From the NCBI GenBank assembly GCA_024704765.1, contig JAKMXF010000343.1, forward strand, positions 62,001-126,000: DNA of 64,000 nt, written 5' to 3'. Below the pieces are notes generated by a model, which ran no database searches, was not told the DNA's origin, and saw only the letters and a program-made list of their open reading frames with translations. This stretch comes from Oopsacas minuta. Lineage: Eukaryota > Porifera > Hexactinellida > Lyssacinosida > Leucopsacidae. Each line of letters opens with the position of its first letter. Position 1 is the first letter of the stretch. Positions 51,906 through 62,743 of this stretch are shown piece by piece. Position numbers and translations under genes: made by a program.

Positions 51906-54900
51906 TTAGCTACTCTCATTCAATGGTAAGAAAGTCTGTGTATTCGTTTCATTGAAGGCGATTAAATTCAGTTTGGGAGCTCTCGGGCAGTTAATAATAG
52001 AATCGACGCTCATCGATTGACTTACTTGATATCTTGCTCTCATTTGTGGGACAGACAAGCGTTTTGAGACAGGTCTTTGTGGTAATTTACTGAATCGAAG
52101 AGTGACTAGGGAGGAATTTAACATTTTTTCAAGGTTAAATAAACATACATGTATATTCATATGTGTTAACCCAGTGGTCATTTCCTCACAAGGTTGTATG
52201 TGTATATCAGTTATTTCGCCATCTCCACAATGTGTAGATGCTGTATACTCCCAGCTATTCTCTGCAGAGTCTTCGCTTCTGTATACGACTAGATAGCCGC
52301 CTTTTGTTCCAAGGAATATGAAGTTTTGGCTGACAGCTATTCGAGTTATCTTTGAATCTTCTGTGTAGTCTAACTCAGTAGAGATGTTGCTATAAATGGA
52401 TTTATATCAAATATTGATACAGTCAACTCTCTTTAATTATTTTACATAAAACCGATGCTATATATCAGTTCTTTCTATATATCCGTGTTTGATATAACGG
52501 CAGTTGGCTGTTTTCTTCAGCATAAGACTAGAACTTCAGAACCACCAGAAGCCCATGAATAGGGGAGTAGCTAGCTGCCCATATAACACCCATGATAATG
52601 AACATATTCCACATATAATTACAGATTACTAATAGGAAATATATCTGATTATATTCTATTATGATTCATCTATCATATGCAGAACTAACGAATTAATTAT
52701 TACATATAACCCGAATTAAATTATAAATTTAGCATTGAATTAAATAACAAATTACCCTAGTGATGTTATATCTTACAAGGAATGTAAGGAAGTATGTAAT
52801 ACTAAGTTACATGGCAATTTTTGTGTGATAGGATCTCTATCAAGGAGGGTTTTGTGAAATGCTTTGGAAACGTAACGTCACTTTGAACAGCCCCTTAATG
52901 CCCCTCATATTATTTTATGCTAGCGGTTTCCATCTGGGGTCCATTGACCCCTTGGTGGTCCACATATGACAGCAGGAGGACAACGGTTGGAACTACCGGT
53001 ATTATGTCCTATTTAGATATAGCATAACTTACCATAGAGAAATACTGGTTTTCCGTAATAGGCTCTCAGAGTCCCATAGAATAACAAATGGAGCATGTGC
53101 AAATGAAGTCCAAACGCCAGCATCTGATTGGATAATACTGCTCACATAGCTGTTATGAGGTAATTGTGTGTCTATTCTTAGACTTTTATGATCTTTATAT
53201 CCGGTATCACTAGATATAAGATTGAGGTGTAATTATTAAATTGAAGCTTAGTACCTGGTAATTAGGTAGCATTCTCCAAGAGGGTGTGCAATATGATAAA
53301 TTAACTCAAAACAAAAAGGTGTGAAAATATGATTAATCACGAATATTTAAAGTTTGACATAAGGGAATGTTTAACAGGAATGTTCTAGAATTGTCACTCG
53401 ACACTCTTTGCCATATTAGGGTGATATCCTTTACAATGGTAAAGAACATGCTTATGTAGAATATACGTATATTCTTCATATGATGGTATTATGTTAATCT
53501 AAGGAATGTATTGTCTAACTACTGACATTATCAGCTATTCAATACCAGCTCAGGTATTAATCCTTACAAAACCATTTAGATATGACATAAATATGTAATT
53601 CTATTCTGATAGCTATTTTATAAGAAGACACAAAAATCACACTTTAGCTCATGAGATGCTATAGAGGTATTATCAATATTGACAGCTAATTAATTCATTG
53701 AGCCATAGCATATGATTGAGCTAATTTCTAAGAGAATAATTGTATTACAAATACGTATAAGTGGACACTGTATTTAATGCATTCACGTAAGAAATAATAC
53801 AGTCAAATCTCGTGATATTGAAATCTACTGGGATGATATAGGAGCACGAGAGTGCGAAGTAATCAACACATTTTGATTTAATACTCTAGGACATTGTTAG
53901 TTGGGAACTTGTTTCAGCTCCACCGCTCGCTTCTGATTTCGCTACCGCTAGAATATTGTCATTATTCCACCATTTACTCAATGTAATTCAGCTACAGGGT
54001 GTATAAACTAGCTAATAGAAGTCTAGCATGTTCTCATATCAAATTGCCCGCATGCTTAGATGGACTGAAACAAGTTTCTCATTAACAGAGGCCTTGTATA
54101 AGTGGAATAGGAAAGATATGTTTTCGTGGATTCCTGGATCTGCCCCTTGCGTATAAGGAAGAGTAAAAGCCGATAAAATCAATATAAATTATCTAGCTAA
54201 TGTTTGGGTAACTTCAGGGAATTTTGTTGCTCTGTTTTATTCCAGCACTCTGATTTGCAAGAACAACGGATGATATTACAAGCATTGACGCCAAAAGTGT
54301 GAAGCTCAGTGACTCAGTGAGGGGCATACCACTATACGTGTATATACCCATACTAGTCAATTAGACACCCCTGACCTTAGGGAACCCATGTTCCTTGTAT
54401 GTTTATCTAGAAATCCGTACAAGTATGCGATAAGATAAATTAGCACATAAATATGATCATTTTTCTCACCTCGGTTTGATAATCTTCATCTGTGTCGTGA
54501 GACCTACCCAGATGTAATCCGTCTGTTGTTGATAAGCCAGACAACGTATCTTGATATCTGACATTGGTTTCACGAGGTATATATATTTCTATGGGAATAG
54601 AATTGAGTAAGAATTCTATGAGGAATTATGTCAAAATACAGATTTTAATGGCTTGAATTAATTCGTTTTTAGGGAAAAATCAAATGAAGATACAGTGTAA
54701 TCTTCATAAACGGGGAACTTCTGGAAACGGAGTCAAAATATAAAGAGCCAATTCCTAGTTCTATACAAATGAACCTCCACTAATGGGGAATTTGACACAA
54801 CATGGAAACGAGGGTAGCATATTTCGGCCTCGCTGACAACCACGATTGTAGAGGCTATACTGTGTTTTTATTATCCATAGTCCATTAATGCTATTTGAAA

Positions 54901-55728
54901 ATACTCACATTTGCCCTTTCAAGCGGGTTAATCCCACCAGTAGGCCCAGCTGCCCCAGAGAACTCCAGCAAACAACCAGATTCCAATGCAACATACACGA
55001 ATCTAACCAAAGACTCATCTCCCTTATTGACCGATGGTTTCACTGGCTTGGTGCAAATAGCAGTAATAGGCCCAACTAGCTGAACAGTGCGATGTGATAG
55101 CACTATCATATCCTCGGGGAGGAGGGATAGGATGTGTAGGGAACCTGTATCTGTTCCTAGCCAGATCTGACTCTCTCCTAACAGACAACAGGCTGTGATC
55201 TAAAAATGGAATGAAATAAAATTAGTTGAATTAGCAAAAGATAGTCTGTGAAGTTATTATAATAGGTAAGTAAGTACACAAATATTTGCATAATCTTACC
55301 CTCGCATCAGTGATTAGCTCGAATTGTTTGAGATGAGTCTTTGGCAGAGGAATAGCAAACTGTTCTACATGAGGAGAATTAGCTGTTATATTACACAGTC
55401 CGATTCCTTCACAGTTTATACCGAAGAAAGAGTATTTTTCACTCTCTTCCGTTGTGTCCGCTCCTGACTCATAACTCGCTCCGAGACTGATCGATCTTGG
55501 AGACAGAGGTGTGAGAGAGAGAGGGGTAAAGAGATCCATAAGACTACTCGAGTTCGAGAAAGTCTCCGGTGATGAAAACGGAATACTTTCACGACCTTTG
55601 AAACATTTATTTCGAGAAGAAAATATCTCAATAGGTGGGAGAAGAATATTTGTAAAATTTGGCAGTTTTACCTCAGCCAAATCTTCAATAAATTGATTCT
55701 CTATTTTGTAATAAAACTTCCCAAACAT
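51906..55728 (-). CDS. Beta-propeller (WD40-like) protein
   Basis: Five exons fit in frame: 55728-55300, 55199-54909, 54588-54470, 53209-53033 and 52389-51906, giving about 499 residues. The ATG at 55728 (MFGKFYYKIENQF) is the first true ATG of the frame. Repeated blade-like strands are seen: SQIWLGTDTGSLHILSLLPE, KIRCLAYQQQTDYIWVGLTT, SDAGVWTSFAHAPFVILWDS and FIFLGTKGGYLVVYRSED. The pattern (IW-G---G-L-I, spaced by about 50 residues) is like the C-terminal propellers of ARHGEF10, LRRK and JIP3/4-type proteins, but there is no DH, kinase or coiled-coil part in front. A complete small protein is one reading. A longer gene with exons upstream of 55.7 kb is the other. I see no further exons there. 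Confidence 0.65.
52420..52510. repeat. MITE, family 1, internally deleted
   Basis: CAGTCAACTCTCTTTAATTA at the left and GATATAACGGCAGTTGGCTG at the right. It starts 31 bases upstream of the last exon of the beta-propeller gene (minus strand). Confidence 0.7.
52511..53032. other. Intronic AT-rich stretch with a hAT-like fragment
   Basis: Rest of the fourth intron of the beta-propeller gene. At 52920-53000 there is a GCGGTTTCCATCTGGGGTCC ... GGTTGGAACTACCGG segment related to the hAT-like MITEs. Confidence 0.45.
53210..54469. other. Long intron of the beta-propeller gene
   Basis: 1.26 kb of AT-rich sequence without a recognisable gene. Confidence 0.5.
54693..54862. repeat. MITE, family 2, full length
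   Basis: CAGTGTAATCTTCATAAACG at the left after TA, and GATTGTAGAGGCTATACTG at the right. The central part includes GGGAACTTCTGGAAACGGAG. It lies in an intron of the beta-propeller gene. Confidence 0.75.
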
Positions 55729-55969
55729 TGTATAATTGTAATGGAACAAAGTTCAATGTATTTATAAGTGAATTAGTATGTATAGCTATCTTATCAGGAA
55801 GTAACCCGTGACTTGAATAGCCATTGATATTCAACGGGCTCCCTTGATATATTATTGAGTAAGATTATTATAATTATATCACATTTGCATTGAGATGAAT
55901 ATATTGATTTCTCCATAAATTACTAATGAATTGATTACTTAGGGGAAAAAGTAATTACAGAACATAATA

Positions 55970-56101
55970 CAGTGAAACCTAACGGGGAACTTCTGGAAAT
56001 GGAGTGATATATAGAGAGAGCGAATTCATACTCCCAATAAACCTCCACAAACGGGTAGCAGATTTCGGCGTTGCTGGCACCCTGTTGTGAAGGTTACACT
56101 C
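55970..56101. repeat. MITE, family 2
   Basis: Begins CAGTGAAACCTAACGGGGAA after TA and ends GTTGTGAAGGTTACACTC. Internal AACCTCCACAAACGG. Confidence 0.65.
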
Positions 56102-56527
56102 TACTATGAACTATCTTACAAATTCGATTGTTTGTTAATAATTATCACTTACGTTAGGTACATTTTATTCATATTCACAGTCGGTTAGTGCTACAAACTC
56201 GACAACTGGAAGATTCATAGCAGACCAATCCAGAAAAACAATTAATTAGCCAAAACATTACCCTAGTTACCAATACATACTGATGCTATGTCACAGGCCA
56301 CGGTCATCAAATAGCAAATCACCTGAAATATACAAATAATATTACTCATAGAGTATAAAGTTCACTAGCCATGTTAATATTTGTTGCAATAATGCTATCC
56401 ATGTATATTATATGGTATACTGAATCATGCAATATTACGCAAGGTTATAAATCAACCTCTGTATAATTAGTAGAATTTAGATTGCTTCTTGAAACCAGAG
56501 TTAAGATATCACACTTACAAACTGGAC

Positions 56528-56688
56528 CGTTCAACGCTACGTAACGCTACAAGGGGAGAGGGTGGTATGCGAAGTGTAACAGTCCCAATCTTTTTGTATT
56601 ACAAAACGGTGAAAAAGCGTAACACAGGGAGGGGAGGGAGTCAAAATTTATGGAATTTTGCGTTACCTTACGTAACGTTTATGTCATT
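56528..56688. repeat. Element with CGTTACGTAACG-type ends
   Basis: The ends read CAACGCTACGTAACGCTACA and GCGTTACCTTACGTAACGTT. Between them are an AAGGGGAGAGGG block and, inverted, a GGGAGGGGAGGGAG block. This style of TACGTAACG element with G-rich blocks is known as a repeat in many animal genomes. Confidence 0.6.
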
Positions 56689-56879
56689 TAGCTGGGCATT
56701 GGTGTTTTAGTGGTGCCCCTAGCACTTTAGTATTTGTCTGGGCTTACCGAAAAGACGGACAATCCCATTAAATACCACGTTTTGGCAGGACATTGACGTA
56801 ACATAAACATATAGCTGAATGCCATGGCAAAACCATGGCATTGGGAAAAAGTATTAATATACGTAACAGTATACATTAT

Positions 56880-57024
56880 AGTGGAACCTCGTTCATTCGA
56901 ATTTCCGGAGAAGACGAAATATTTACATGAAATCAAGCCCGGTATTATTACTCTGGTTACTTTGAACTCCGAATATAGCGAAGAAATATTGACTATTCGT
57001 TATTCATATTAACGAGGTTCCACT
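56880..57024. repeat. MITE, family 4, full length
   Basis: The terminal repeats AGTGGAACCTCGTT and AACGAGGTTCCACT are perfect 14-bp inverted copies, with TA flanks (left ATTATA, right TATG). Confidence 0.85.
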
Positions 57025-57289
57025 TATGAACTTTTCAAAATCAAATTCTGACAATTTCTCACTGACAACATATCGATTATTCCATTACTACAATTACACA
57101 ATGGGTGAAGCCTACTAACACCAGAATCACCCACCATTTATTTGTTAGAAAGCCCTGTATTTAATTATTAGGGAATAAGAACACGCGATATCAGAATGTG
57201 CTTTATTTCAATTTCATTCCGTAAATATGCGTAAAACATATTAAGATTCTAATTAATATATTAACTTTTGCTATTAGATTAGAAGAAAT

Positions 57290-58984
57290 ATGAACGACAA
57301 TTCAGAGTCAATATTTAAAAGCAAAAAGCTCAAAACGCCTGCAAAGCCTCAGTTCAATGTAATAATTGGATACTTTTATAACTTGAATTTTATTCTAGGG
57401 ACAGGGTTTCTTGGGATACCATTTACTTTCTATAACGCTGGGATTTTGCCGAGTTTATTGACGCTGACCCTCTTATCGGTTACAGGTTGTATTACTGCAC
57501 TATGGATGTTAGAAATCCTTGGACGAGCGAGGGTGTTGAATAAACTACGGGGTGGGACCTCGAAGGAAAATTTGATAAACGATAACTCAGATGATATCGT
57601 CGAGTACAACAGTAACATATATGTTATTTCTCAAAAACGGAAATTTGAAATGACTGAGTTGAGTGAAATTATGTTTGGCCTTGTTGGTAAAATTATTTTT
57701 GTGATTATTATGATCATATATTCTTGTTTGACACTTTGGAGTATGGCAGCTGTTGTTGGTACGTCTTGGTCAACGAACATTCCAATCAACACATCGGTTG
57801 TCATTGAATGTAACGCGACAGATTTCACGAAAACATATTTCCCCATAGAAACTCGTTGCTTCAATTTTTATAGAATTTGTGTGTCAGTTTTCGGTTTGGT
57901 TGTTACACTATTATCTCTTCTCGAATTGAATGAACAGAAATACATCCAAGCTGTATTTTCTATTCTAAGATTCGTAGCACTAACTTCAATCATAATTTTC
58001 TCTATTTTTATAATTATTCACAACATTTCTACTCCACACAATCCTTTACCACCTACACTACAAAACACGAATTCCACAAGCGTAGACCTGTTGCTTAGAT
58101 TTGATATCAAATGGTGGCTAGTGACGATACCTGTCTTGGTGTATGCACAGAATCTACATCAAGGTATTCCATCGCTGACGCACCCAGTTATGCCGAAGAG
58201 AAGATTAAAACCAATGCTAATCGCGACTTTTATCACTACCTGGAGTTTCTATACGATCCTAGGGATAGTCGTATCTTTCGCGTTTATGAGCTTAGTCAAC
58301 GAAAACGCTACATTAAACTGGGACTATTTTACACACGCTGCGAACAATATAGGCGTTAAGATTATTTCATACTTCATAATACTTTTCCCTTCACTTGACA
58401 TTATTTCTGCATACCCATTGGTTGTCACTACACTGGCGAATAATGTTTACCTAGTATTAATGCGACGGGATACGTCAGAATCGATTTTGAGTTGGAAAGA
58501 TCGGATCGGGAAACTTATATTCAGACTTTTTTTCGCGTTTATACCGTTACTCGGTGCGCTGTTCATTTCTAATTTAGTTACAGTTTTGAATTTCGCGGGG
58601 TTATTCGCTTTTATGATGTTATTCCTTTTACCAATAAGTTGCCAGTTTCAATCAAAACGACTCTGCAAAAAGGAGATTGAAGATTTTCGCGTCGACGATA
58701 TACAAACAATTTTCGAGCCGTTAGCAACTCGGCCAGAAAGCATCGGGACAGAAAGCCATTTTTCAGAACAAACCGTTTCTCCTGCAAGAGAATATTCACC
58801 TCTACGACAGAGAAGTGTGAAAAAATGTGCGCTAAAGGATATGTTACTAAATATAGAAGCAAAGACGCCATATTCCGGTTGGTACTCGAGTAATATCGTT
58901 GTTATTATTGTTAGTTTGGTTGCTGGTGTTTGTTTTGCATTGGCTGTTGGGAGTGTTATATATACTTTGATTGGGAAAGATTAA
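57290..58984 (+). CDS. TMEM104: Multi-pass transporter, TMEM104-like (amino-acid transporter fold)
   Basis: A single-exon gene of 564 residues with about ten to eleven hydrophobic segments. The first reads NVIIGYFYNLNFILGTGFLG, matching the YMFNLIVGTGALTMP opening of TMEM104 and of the SLC36/38 amino-acid transporter fold (unwound TM1 with GTG). CFNFYRICVSVFGLVVTLLS corresponds to the DAYRIYLAIFTLLLGPF segment, and HQGIPSLTHPVMPKRRLKPM to HSLPSLITPVSSKRHLTRL. Asn-rich loop sites (NTS, NAT) fit a lumenal or extracellular loop. A hydrophilic loop near residues 465-510 precedes the last membrane segment. The substrate is unknown; human TMEM104 is itself poorly characterised. The assignment is by remembered similarity and moderate. 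Confidence 0.72.
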   Translation: MNDNSESIFKSKKLKTPAKPQFNVIIGYFYNLNFILGTGFLGIPFTFYNAGILPSLLTLTLLSVTGCITALWMLEILGRARVLNKLRGGTSKENLINDNSDDIVEYNSNIYVISQKRKFEMTELSEIMFGLVGKIIFVIIMIIYSCLTLWSMAAVVGTSWSTNIPINTSVVIECNATDFTKTYFPIETRCFNFYRICVSVFGLVVTLLSLLELNEQKYIQAVFSILRFVALTSIIIFSIFIIIHNISTPHNPLPPTLQNTNSTSVDLLLRFDIKWWLVTIPVLVYAQNLHQGIPSLTHPVMPKRRLKPMLIATFITTWSFYTILGIVVSFAFMSLVNENATLNWDYFTHAANNIGVKIISYFIILFPSLDIISAYPLVVTTLANNVYLVLMRRDTSESILSWKDRIGKLIFRLFFAFIPLLGALFISNLVTVLNFAGLFAFMMLFLLPISCQFQSKRLCKKEIEDFRVDDIQTIFEPLATRPESIGTESHFSEQTVSPAREYSPLRQRSVKKCALKDMLLNIEAKTPYSGWYSSNIVVIIVSLVAGVCFALAVGSVIYTLIGKD

Positions 58985-59106
58985 TTGTATATGATACTAG
59001 TGAGAAATATTTCATATTTTGTTTACTTTGAATTTGTAAATAAATGTATTTATATGATATTATTAATTGTACCGGAAGAATGTATAAATTGTAAGATTTT
59101 GTACTC

Positions 59107-59255
59107 TCAACTCATGTTATACCGAAGCTCAAGGGGCCGCGATAATTACTTTGATAAAAGCGGAGTCGGTATAGCCGATGAATTGTATGTTACTTTGACT
59201 GTTTTGGATCATATTTGTATAATTTCAGACTTCCATATAATGGGAGTAGACTATT
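59107..59255. repeat. MITE, family 1
   Basis: Begins near TCAACTCATGTTATACCGAA, includes TTACTTTGACTGTTTTGGATC, and ends CCATATAATGGGAGTAGACTA. Lies just after the transporter gene. Confidence 0.65.
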
Positions 59256-59335
59256 AATTGAATATTTGTATTATACTATTAATAATTAAATCTATTGCCT
59301 ATTAGCTGTAATTTTATTTGTATTGTTTAGTTCAA

Positions 59336-60988
59336 ATGTTTTGGGGTAAAATAAAAAGAGAGACAAAAGGGACAACTTCCTCCCGCGGGGGAGCGACAAG
59401 TGGGATAACTTCCTCCCGCGGGGGAGCGAGAACAGAAGCACTTCCCGCTCGCCGTGATAGAATAAGAAGTGTTAAAATTCTTAAGTCTGAGAAAGGAAGA
59501 GATCTGTGTCGAGTAAGAGGTGAGGGAGGAATATTTCTAGGTTTTAGGAAAGATATTCTAACTGAAAATTTGACAGAGAGAGACAATGTACTCCTAGTTT
59601 GTAAGCGTTGTCAAGGAATTATAAGAGAAGCCTGTCTATCGAGTACAGGGGAACAATTTTGTTCCTGTTGTACCAAGGGAGAGGAACAAACACACCCGAA
59701 TATATACGTGAGGGACACAGTTCTCTCACTCAAGTGCTCGTGTCCCTTGTTCCAACGGGGCTGTGAATGGCTAGGAACACTAGGTGAATGTGAGAACCAT
59801 CTTGATGTGTGTAGTCATGTGCATGAGAAATGTAAACTAGGATGTGATATAGTGTTACCACGTCATGAGCTATCTATACATGTCAGTGAAAAGTGCAAAC
59901 TTCGTGAAATACCTTGGGAGCATTGTCAGGCAGATTTCAAAGTTTGTGATATGCCGAATCATATAGAAAAGTGTCCAAAAATGCCACTTAAGTGTGAACT
60001 TAAATGTGGCAGAGTGATGTGTCGTATGGATATGGCACATCATCTAGAGAAAGAGTGTGGTCGTGTGGTAGAGAAATGCAAACTAGGATGTGGAATAAAA
60101 CTACGACGTGATGAACTCGATATCCATGTGAATGAAAAGTGTGTACAACGAATGATACCTTGTGAGTACTGTCACATAGATTTCAAAGCTTGTAAAATGA
60201 CAATTCATCTAGTAGAGTGTCCAAAAATGCCACTAAAATGTGAACTAGGATGTGGCACAGTGGTTTGCCGAAACAATATGGCACAACACATAGAGGAAGA
60301 ATGTGTTGAGAAGATGATAGAGTGTCCGTTTAGACAGTACAAGTGTGAAGTAGGACTAATCAAGAAGAAGGGACTCAATCAGCATTTGGAGGAGAAGAGG
60401 ACTGAACACACAGAATTGAAACTCAGTGCTATGGAAGAGATTGTTATGAAACAGAGTGAAAGAATTAATAATCAGAACGAAACGATTGAACAAATGTCTC
60501 AAGAAATGGAATCATTGAAAACAGAGGCAAAACCAAACAAATCTGAAATTTTGAAGCAAATTTCACCTAAAATCACAAATCTATACTGGAAAATAAAAAT
60601 GGAAGATATATTATATTTGAGTCGTGATCGCTATTCCTTTTTTCCCACACATGCACAAGAACAGTTCCAAGCTGGCAGATATGTCTTTATACTTCTGCTT
60701 GAGTACACTCGTGGAGATTATTTCGTGATTAAATTCTACCCTATGGATGGATTTGATTTTGATAAACTAACTCAGCCTTCCAAAGCAGTATTTATAACCT
60801 CCCTGATCTGTCATGACAACTCGAAATACATAAAAAAACTCGGAGCTAAATTGATTGAAGATCAGGAACAACGACATATTTCCACTCTTAACACAATTGC
60901 TACTTTCCGCTATTCTGATATTACAAAAGAATTTATCAAAGATAAATGCATTGGATTTGAAATATTTGTAAATATTTTTAAAACTTAG
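59336..60988 (+). CDS. TRAF-type zinc-finger protein G, second cluster
   Basis: An intronless gene of 550 residues from the ATG at 59336 (MFWGKIKRETKG). The N terminus holds a twofold repeat TSSRGGA encoded by a perfect direct DNA repeat (about 59369-59429), found in neither H nor I. A cysteine cluster (CKRCQGIIREACLSSTGEQF) corresponds to the RING-like block of genes A-F. About seven zinc-finger units follow (GCEWLGTLGECENHLDVC, CKLGCDIVL, CELKCGRVM, CPFRQYKCEVGL). Then come a coiled coil (MKQSERINNQNETIEQMSQE) and a C-terminal MATH-like domain, with FITSLICHDN and SDITKEFIKDKCIGFEIFV recalling the YIKDDTMFIK end of TRAF-C. A probable adaptor, of unknown partner. Confidence 0.82.
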   Translation: MFWGKIKRETKGTTSSRGGATSGITSSRGGARTEALPARRDRIRSVKILKSEKGRDLCRVRGEGGIFLGFRKDILTENLTERDNVLLVCKRCQGIIREACLSSTGEQFCSCCTKGEEQTHPNIYVRDTVLSLKCSCPLFQRGCEWLGTLGECENHLDVCSHVHEKCKLGCDIVLPRHELSIHVSEKCKLREIPWEHCQADFKVCDMPNHIEKCPKMPLKCELKCGRVMCRMDMAHHLEKECGRVVEKCKLGCGIKLRRDELDIHVNEKCVQRMIPCEYCHIDFKACKMTIHLVECPKMPLKCELGCGTVVCRNNMAQHIEEECVEKMIECPFRQYKCEVGLIKKKGLNQHLEEKRTEHTELKLSAMEEIVMKQSERINNQNETIEQMSQEMESLKTEAKPNKSEILKQISPKITNLYWKIKMEDILYLSRDRYSFFPTHAQEQFQAGRYVFILLLEYTRGDYFVIKFYPMDGFDFDKLTQPSKAVFITSLICHDNSKYIKKLGAKLIEDQEQRHISTLNTIATFRYSDITKEFIKDKCIGFEIFVNIFKT

Positions 60989-61200
60989 CTGACGTATAAT
61001 AATATTTTTGAATTTTATTCAATTGTTGTTTACTTGTGTTATGATTAGAGAGTTAATCAATAATTCAACGAATTTGTAGATCGTTTATGAAATAATGTTT
61101 TGTTGACAATATTATATATGTATAATGTTCTAACGCCTTCATTCTCCAATTAATGTTTCTAAATTATAAATCAATTCTCAGAGTAATGCACTAGAATAAA

Positions 61201-61312
61201 TGGCAGATAATAGTGGTGAATTATTGAGTCTGAGAAAGGAAGAGATCTGTGTCGAGTAAGAGGAGAGGGAGGAATATCTCTAGGTTTTAGGAAAGATATT
61301 CTAACTGAAAAT
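61201..61312 (+). other. Frameshifted leader of gene H
   Basis: ATG at 61201 begins MADNSGELL as in gene I (MADNSVEIL). A one-base loss relative to I (near 61220-61235) then drives the frame to a stop at TCGAGTAAG (61258-61260). The downstream bases still encode RGEGGI-LGFRKDILTENL in the family frame, so the original gene started here. Confidence 0.8.
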
Positions 61313-62743
61313 TTGTCAAAGAGAGACAATGTACTCCTAGTTTGTACCCGTTGTCAAGGAATTCTAAGAGACGCATGTATATCGAGTAGCGGAGAACAAG
61401 TTTGTTTTTGTTGTAAGAAACTCCATTTAGGTATCAGAGAGGAACGAACCACTCAGAATGTACACGTGAGGGACACAGTCCTCTCACTCAAGTGTTCGTG
61501 CCCCTTGTATAAACGGGGCTGTGAATGGCTAGGAACACTAGGAGAATGTGAGAACCATCTTGATGTGTGTATTCATGTTCATGAGAACTGTAAATTAGGA
61601 TGTGATATAGTGTTACCACGTCATAAGCTATATATACATATGAGTGAACAGTGTCTATTTCGTAATATAACGTGTGAATACTGTCAGATAGATTTTCAAG
61701 TTTGTGAAATGCCAAGTCATCTGAGTAAGTGCGACAAATTTCCACTAACATGTGAACTCAAATGTGGCACAGTAGTGCATCGCGAGGATATGTCATGGCA
61801 TCTAGAGAAAGATTGCAGTCGCGTGCCAGAGAAATGCAAACTATGCTGTGCAATAGAGTTACCACGTGAAGAGCTCAATAAACATATGAACGAAAAGTGT
61901 GTGCAACGTAACCTACGATGTGAGCATTGTAAGAGAGATTTCAAAGTTTATGACATACCTAACCATCAGAAAGAGTGTCTGAAAATGCCACTGAAGTGTG
62001 AAGTGGGATGTAACTTACTTGTATGTCGTGAAGACATGGCACGACACATTGAGCAGGAGTGCGTAGAGAAGAAGGTAGAGTGTCCGTTTAGAAAATACAA
62101 GTGTGAAGTAGGACTAATCAAGAGGAAGGAACTCAATCAACATTTGAAGGAGAAGAGGACTGAACACACAGAATTGAAACTCAGTGCTATGGAAGAGATT
62201 ATTATGCAACAGAGCGAAATGAATTCTACACATAACGAAATAATAAGGAAACAGGGCGAATCGATTTCTAAACAGAAAGAAACTATTGAACGTATGTCCC
62301 AAGAGATAGATGCATTAAAAACAGAGGCTAACGATTTGAAGCAAGTTTCCCTTAATGCCACTAAACTACACTGGCGAATAAATGACGTACGAAAGATAAC
62401 GACTCCATTTTCTGTTTTCACACATCAAGAACAGTTTCATGCCGACGGATATAACATTATACTTAAGCATTATTACGCTACCAGAGATATTTTTGAGATT
62501 CAATTCCACCCACATGATGGTTGTAGCTATCCATCTTTCAAAGCATTATTTATAACCTCTCTGATTTGTCATAGCAATCCGAGAGGCACAAAGTTACTCG
62601 GGAGTGAATTATTTCAAGTGCATGAACCAATTTTTCATGGTTATAAGACAATTGGTAAATTCCAGAGATCTGTTATTACAGCAGAATTTATCAAAGATGG
62701 AGGCATTGACTTTGAAATAATTGTAGATTGGAAGTTCTTATAA
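61313..62743 (+). CDS. TRAF-type zinc-finger protein H (N-terminally shortened)
   Basis: A 476-residue frame from the ATG at 61313 (MSKRDNVLLVCTRC), which is internal compared with G and I. It keeps the RING-like cysteines, about seven zinc fingers (CSCPLYKRGCEWLG, CKLGCDIVL, CEYCQIDFQ, CELKCGTVV, CKLCCAIEL, CEHCKRDFK, CEVGCNLLV), a longer coiled coil (MQQSEMNSTHNEIIRKQGES) and a MATH-like end (VITAEFIKDGGIDFEIIVDW). Because the ancestral start is frameshifted, translation would depend on the internal ATG. Clear and extensive amino-acid divergence from G suggests an older duplicate than I. Confidence 0.75.
   Translation: MSKRDNVLLVCTRCQGILRDACISSSGEQVCFCCKKLHLGIREERTTQNVHVRDTVLSLKCSCPLYKRGCEWLGTLGECENHLDVCIHVHENCKLGCDIVLPRHKLYIHMSEQCLFRNITCEYCQIDFQVCEMPSHLSKCDKFPLTCELKCGTVVHREDMSWHLEKDCSRVPEKCKLCCAIELPREELNKHMNEKCVQRNLRCEHCKRDFKVYDIPNHQKECLKMPLKCEVGCNLLVCREDMARHIEQECVEKKVECPFRKYKCEVGLIKRKELNQHLKEKRTEHTELKLSAMEEIIMQQSEMNSTHNEIIRKQGESISKQKETIERMSQEIDALKTEANDLKQVSLNATKLHWRINDVRKITTPFSVFTHQEQFHADGYNIILKHYYATRDIFEIQFHPHDGCSYPSFKALFITSLICHSNPRGTKLLGSELFQVHEPIFHGYKTIGKFQRSVITAEFIKDGGIDFEIIVDWKFL

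Larger units (their letters stand above)
55729..57289. other. Divergent upstream region between two genes, rich in repeats
   Basis: Separates the beta-propeller gene (minus) and the transporter (plus). Three repeat elements are listed separately. The remainder is AT-rich, with no gene seen. Confidence 0.5.

Noticed and set aside
58111-58359. 82-codon plus frame inside the transporter gene
   Set aside because: Frame-shifted shadow of the TMEM104-like gene.
59332-59586. Antisense 84-codon frame in gene G
   Set aside because: Shadow of the GC-rich direct repeat and leader of G.
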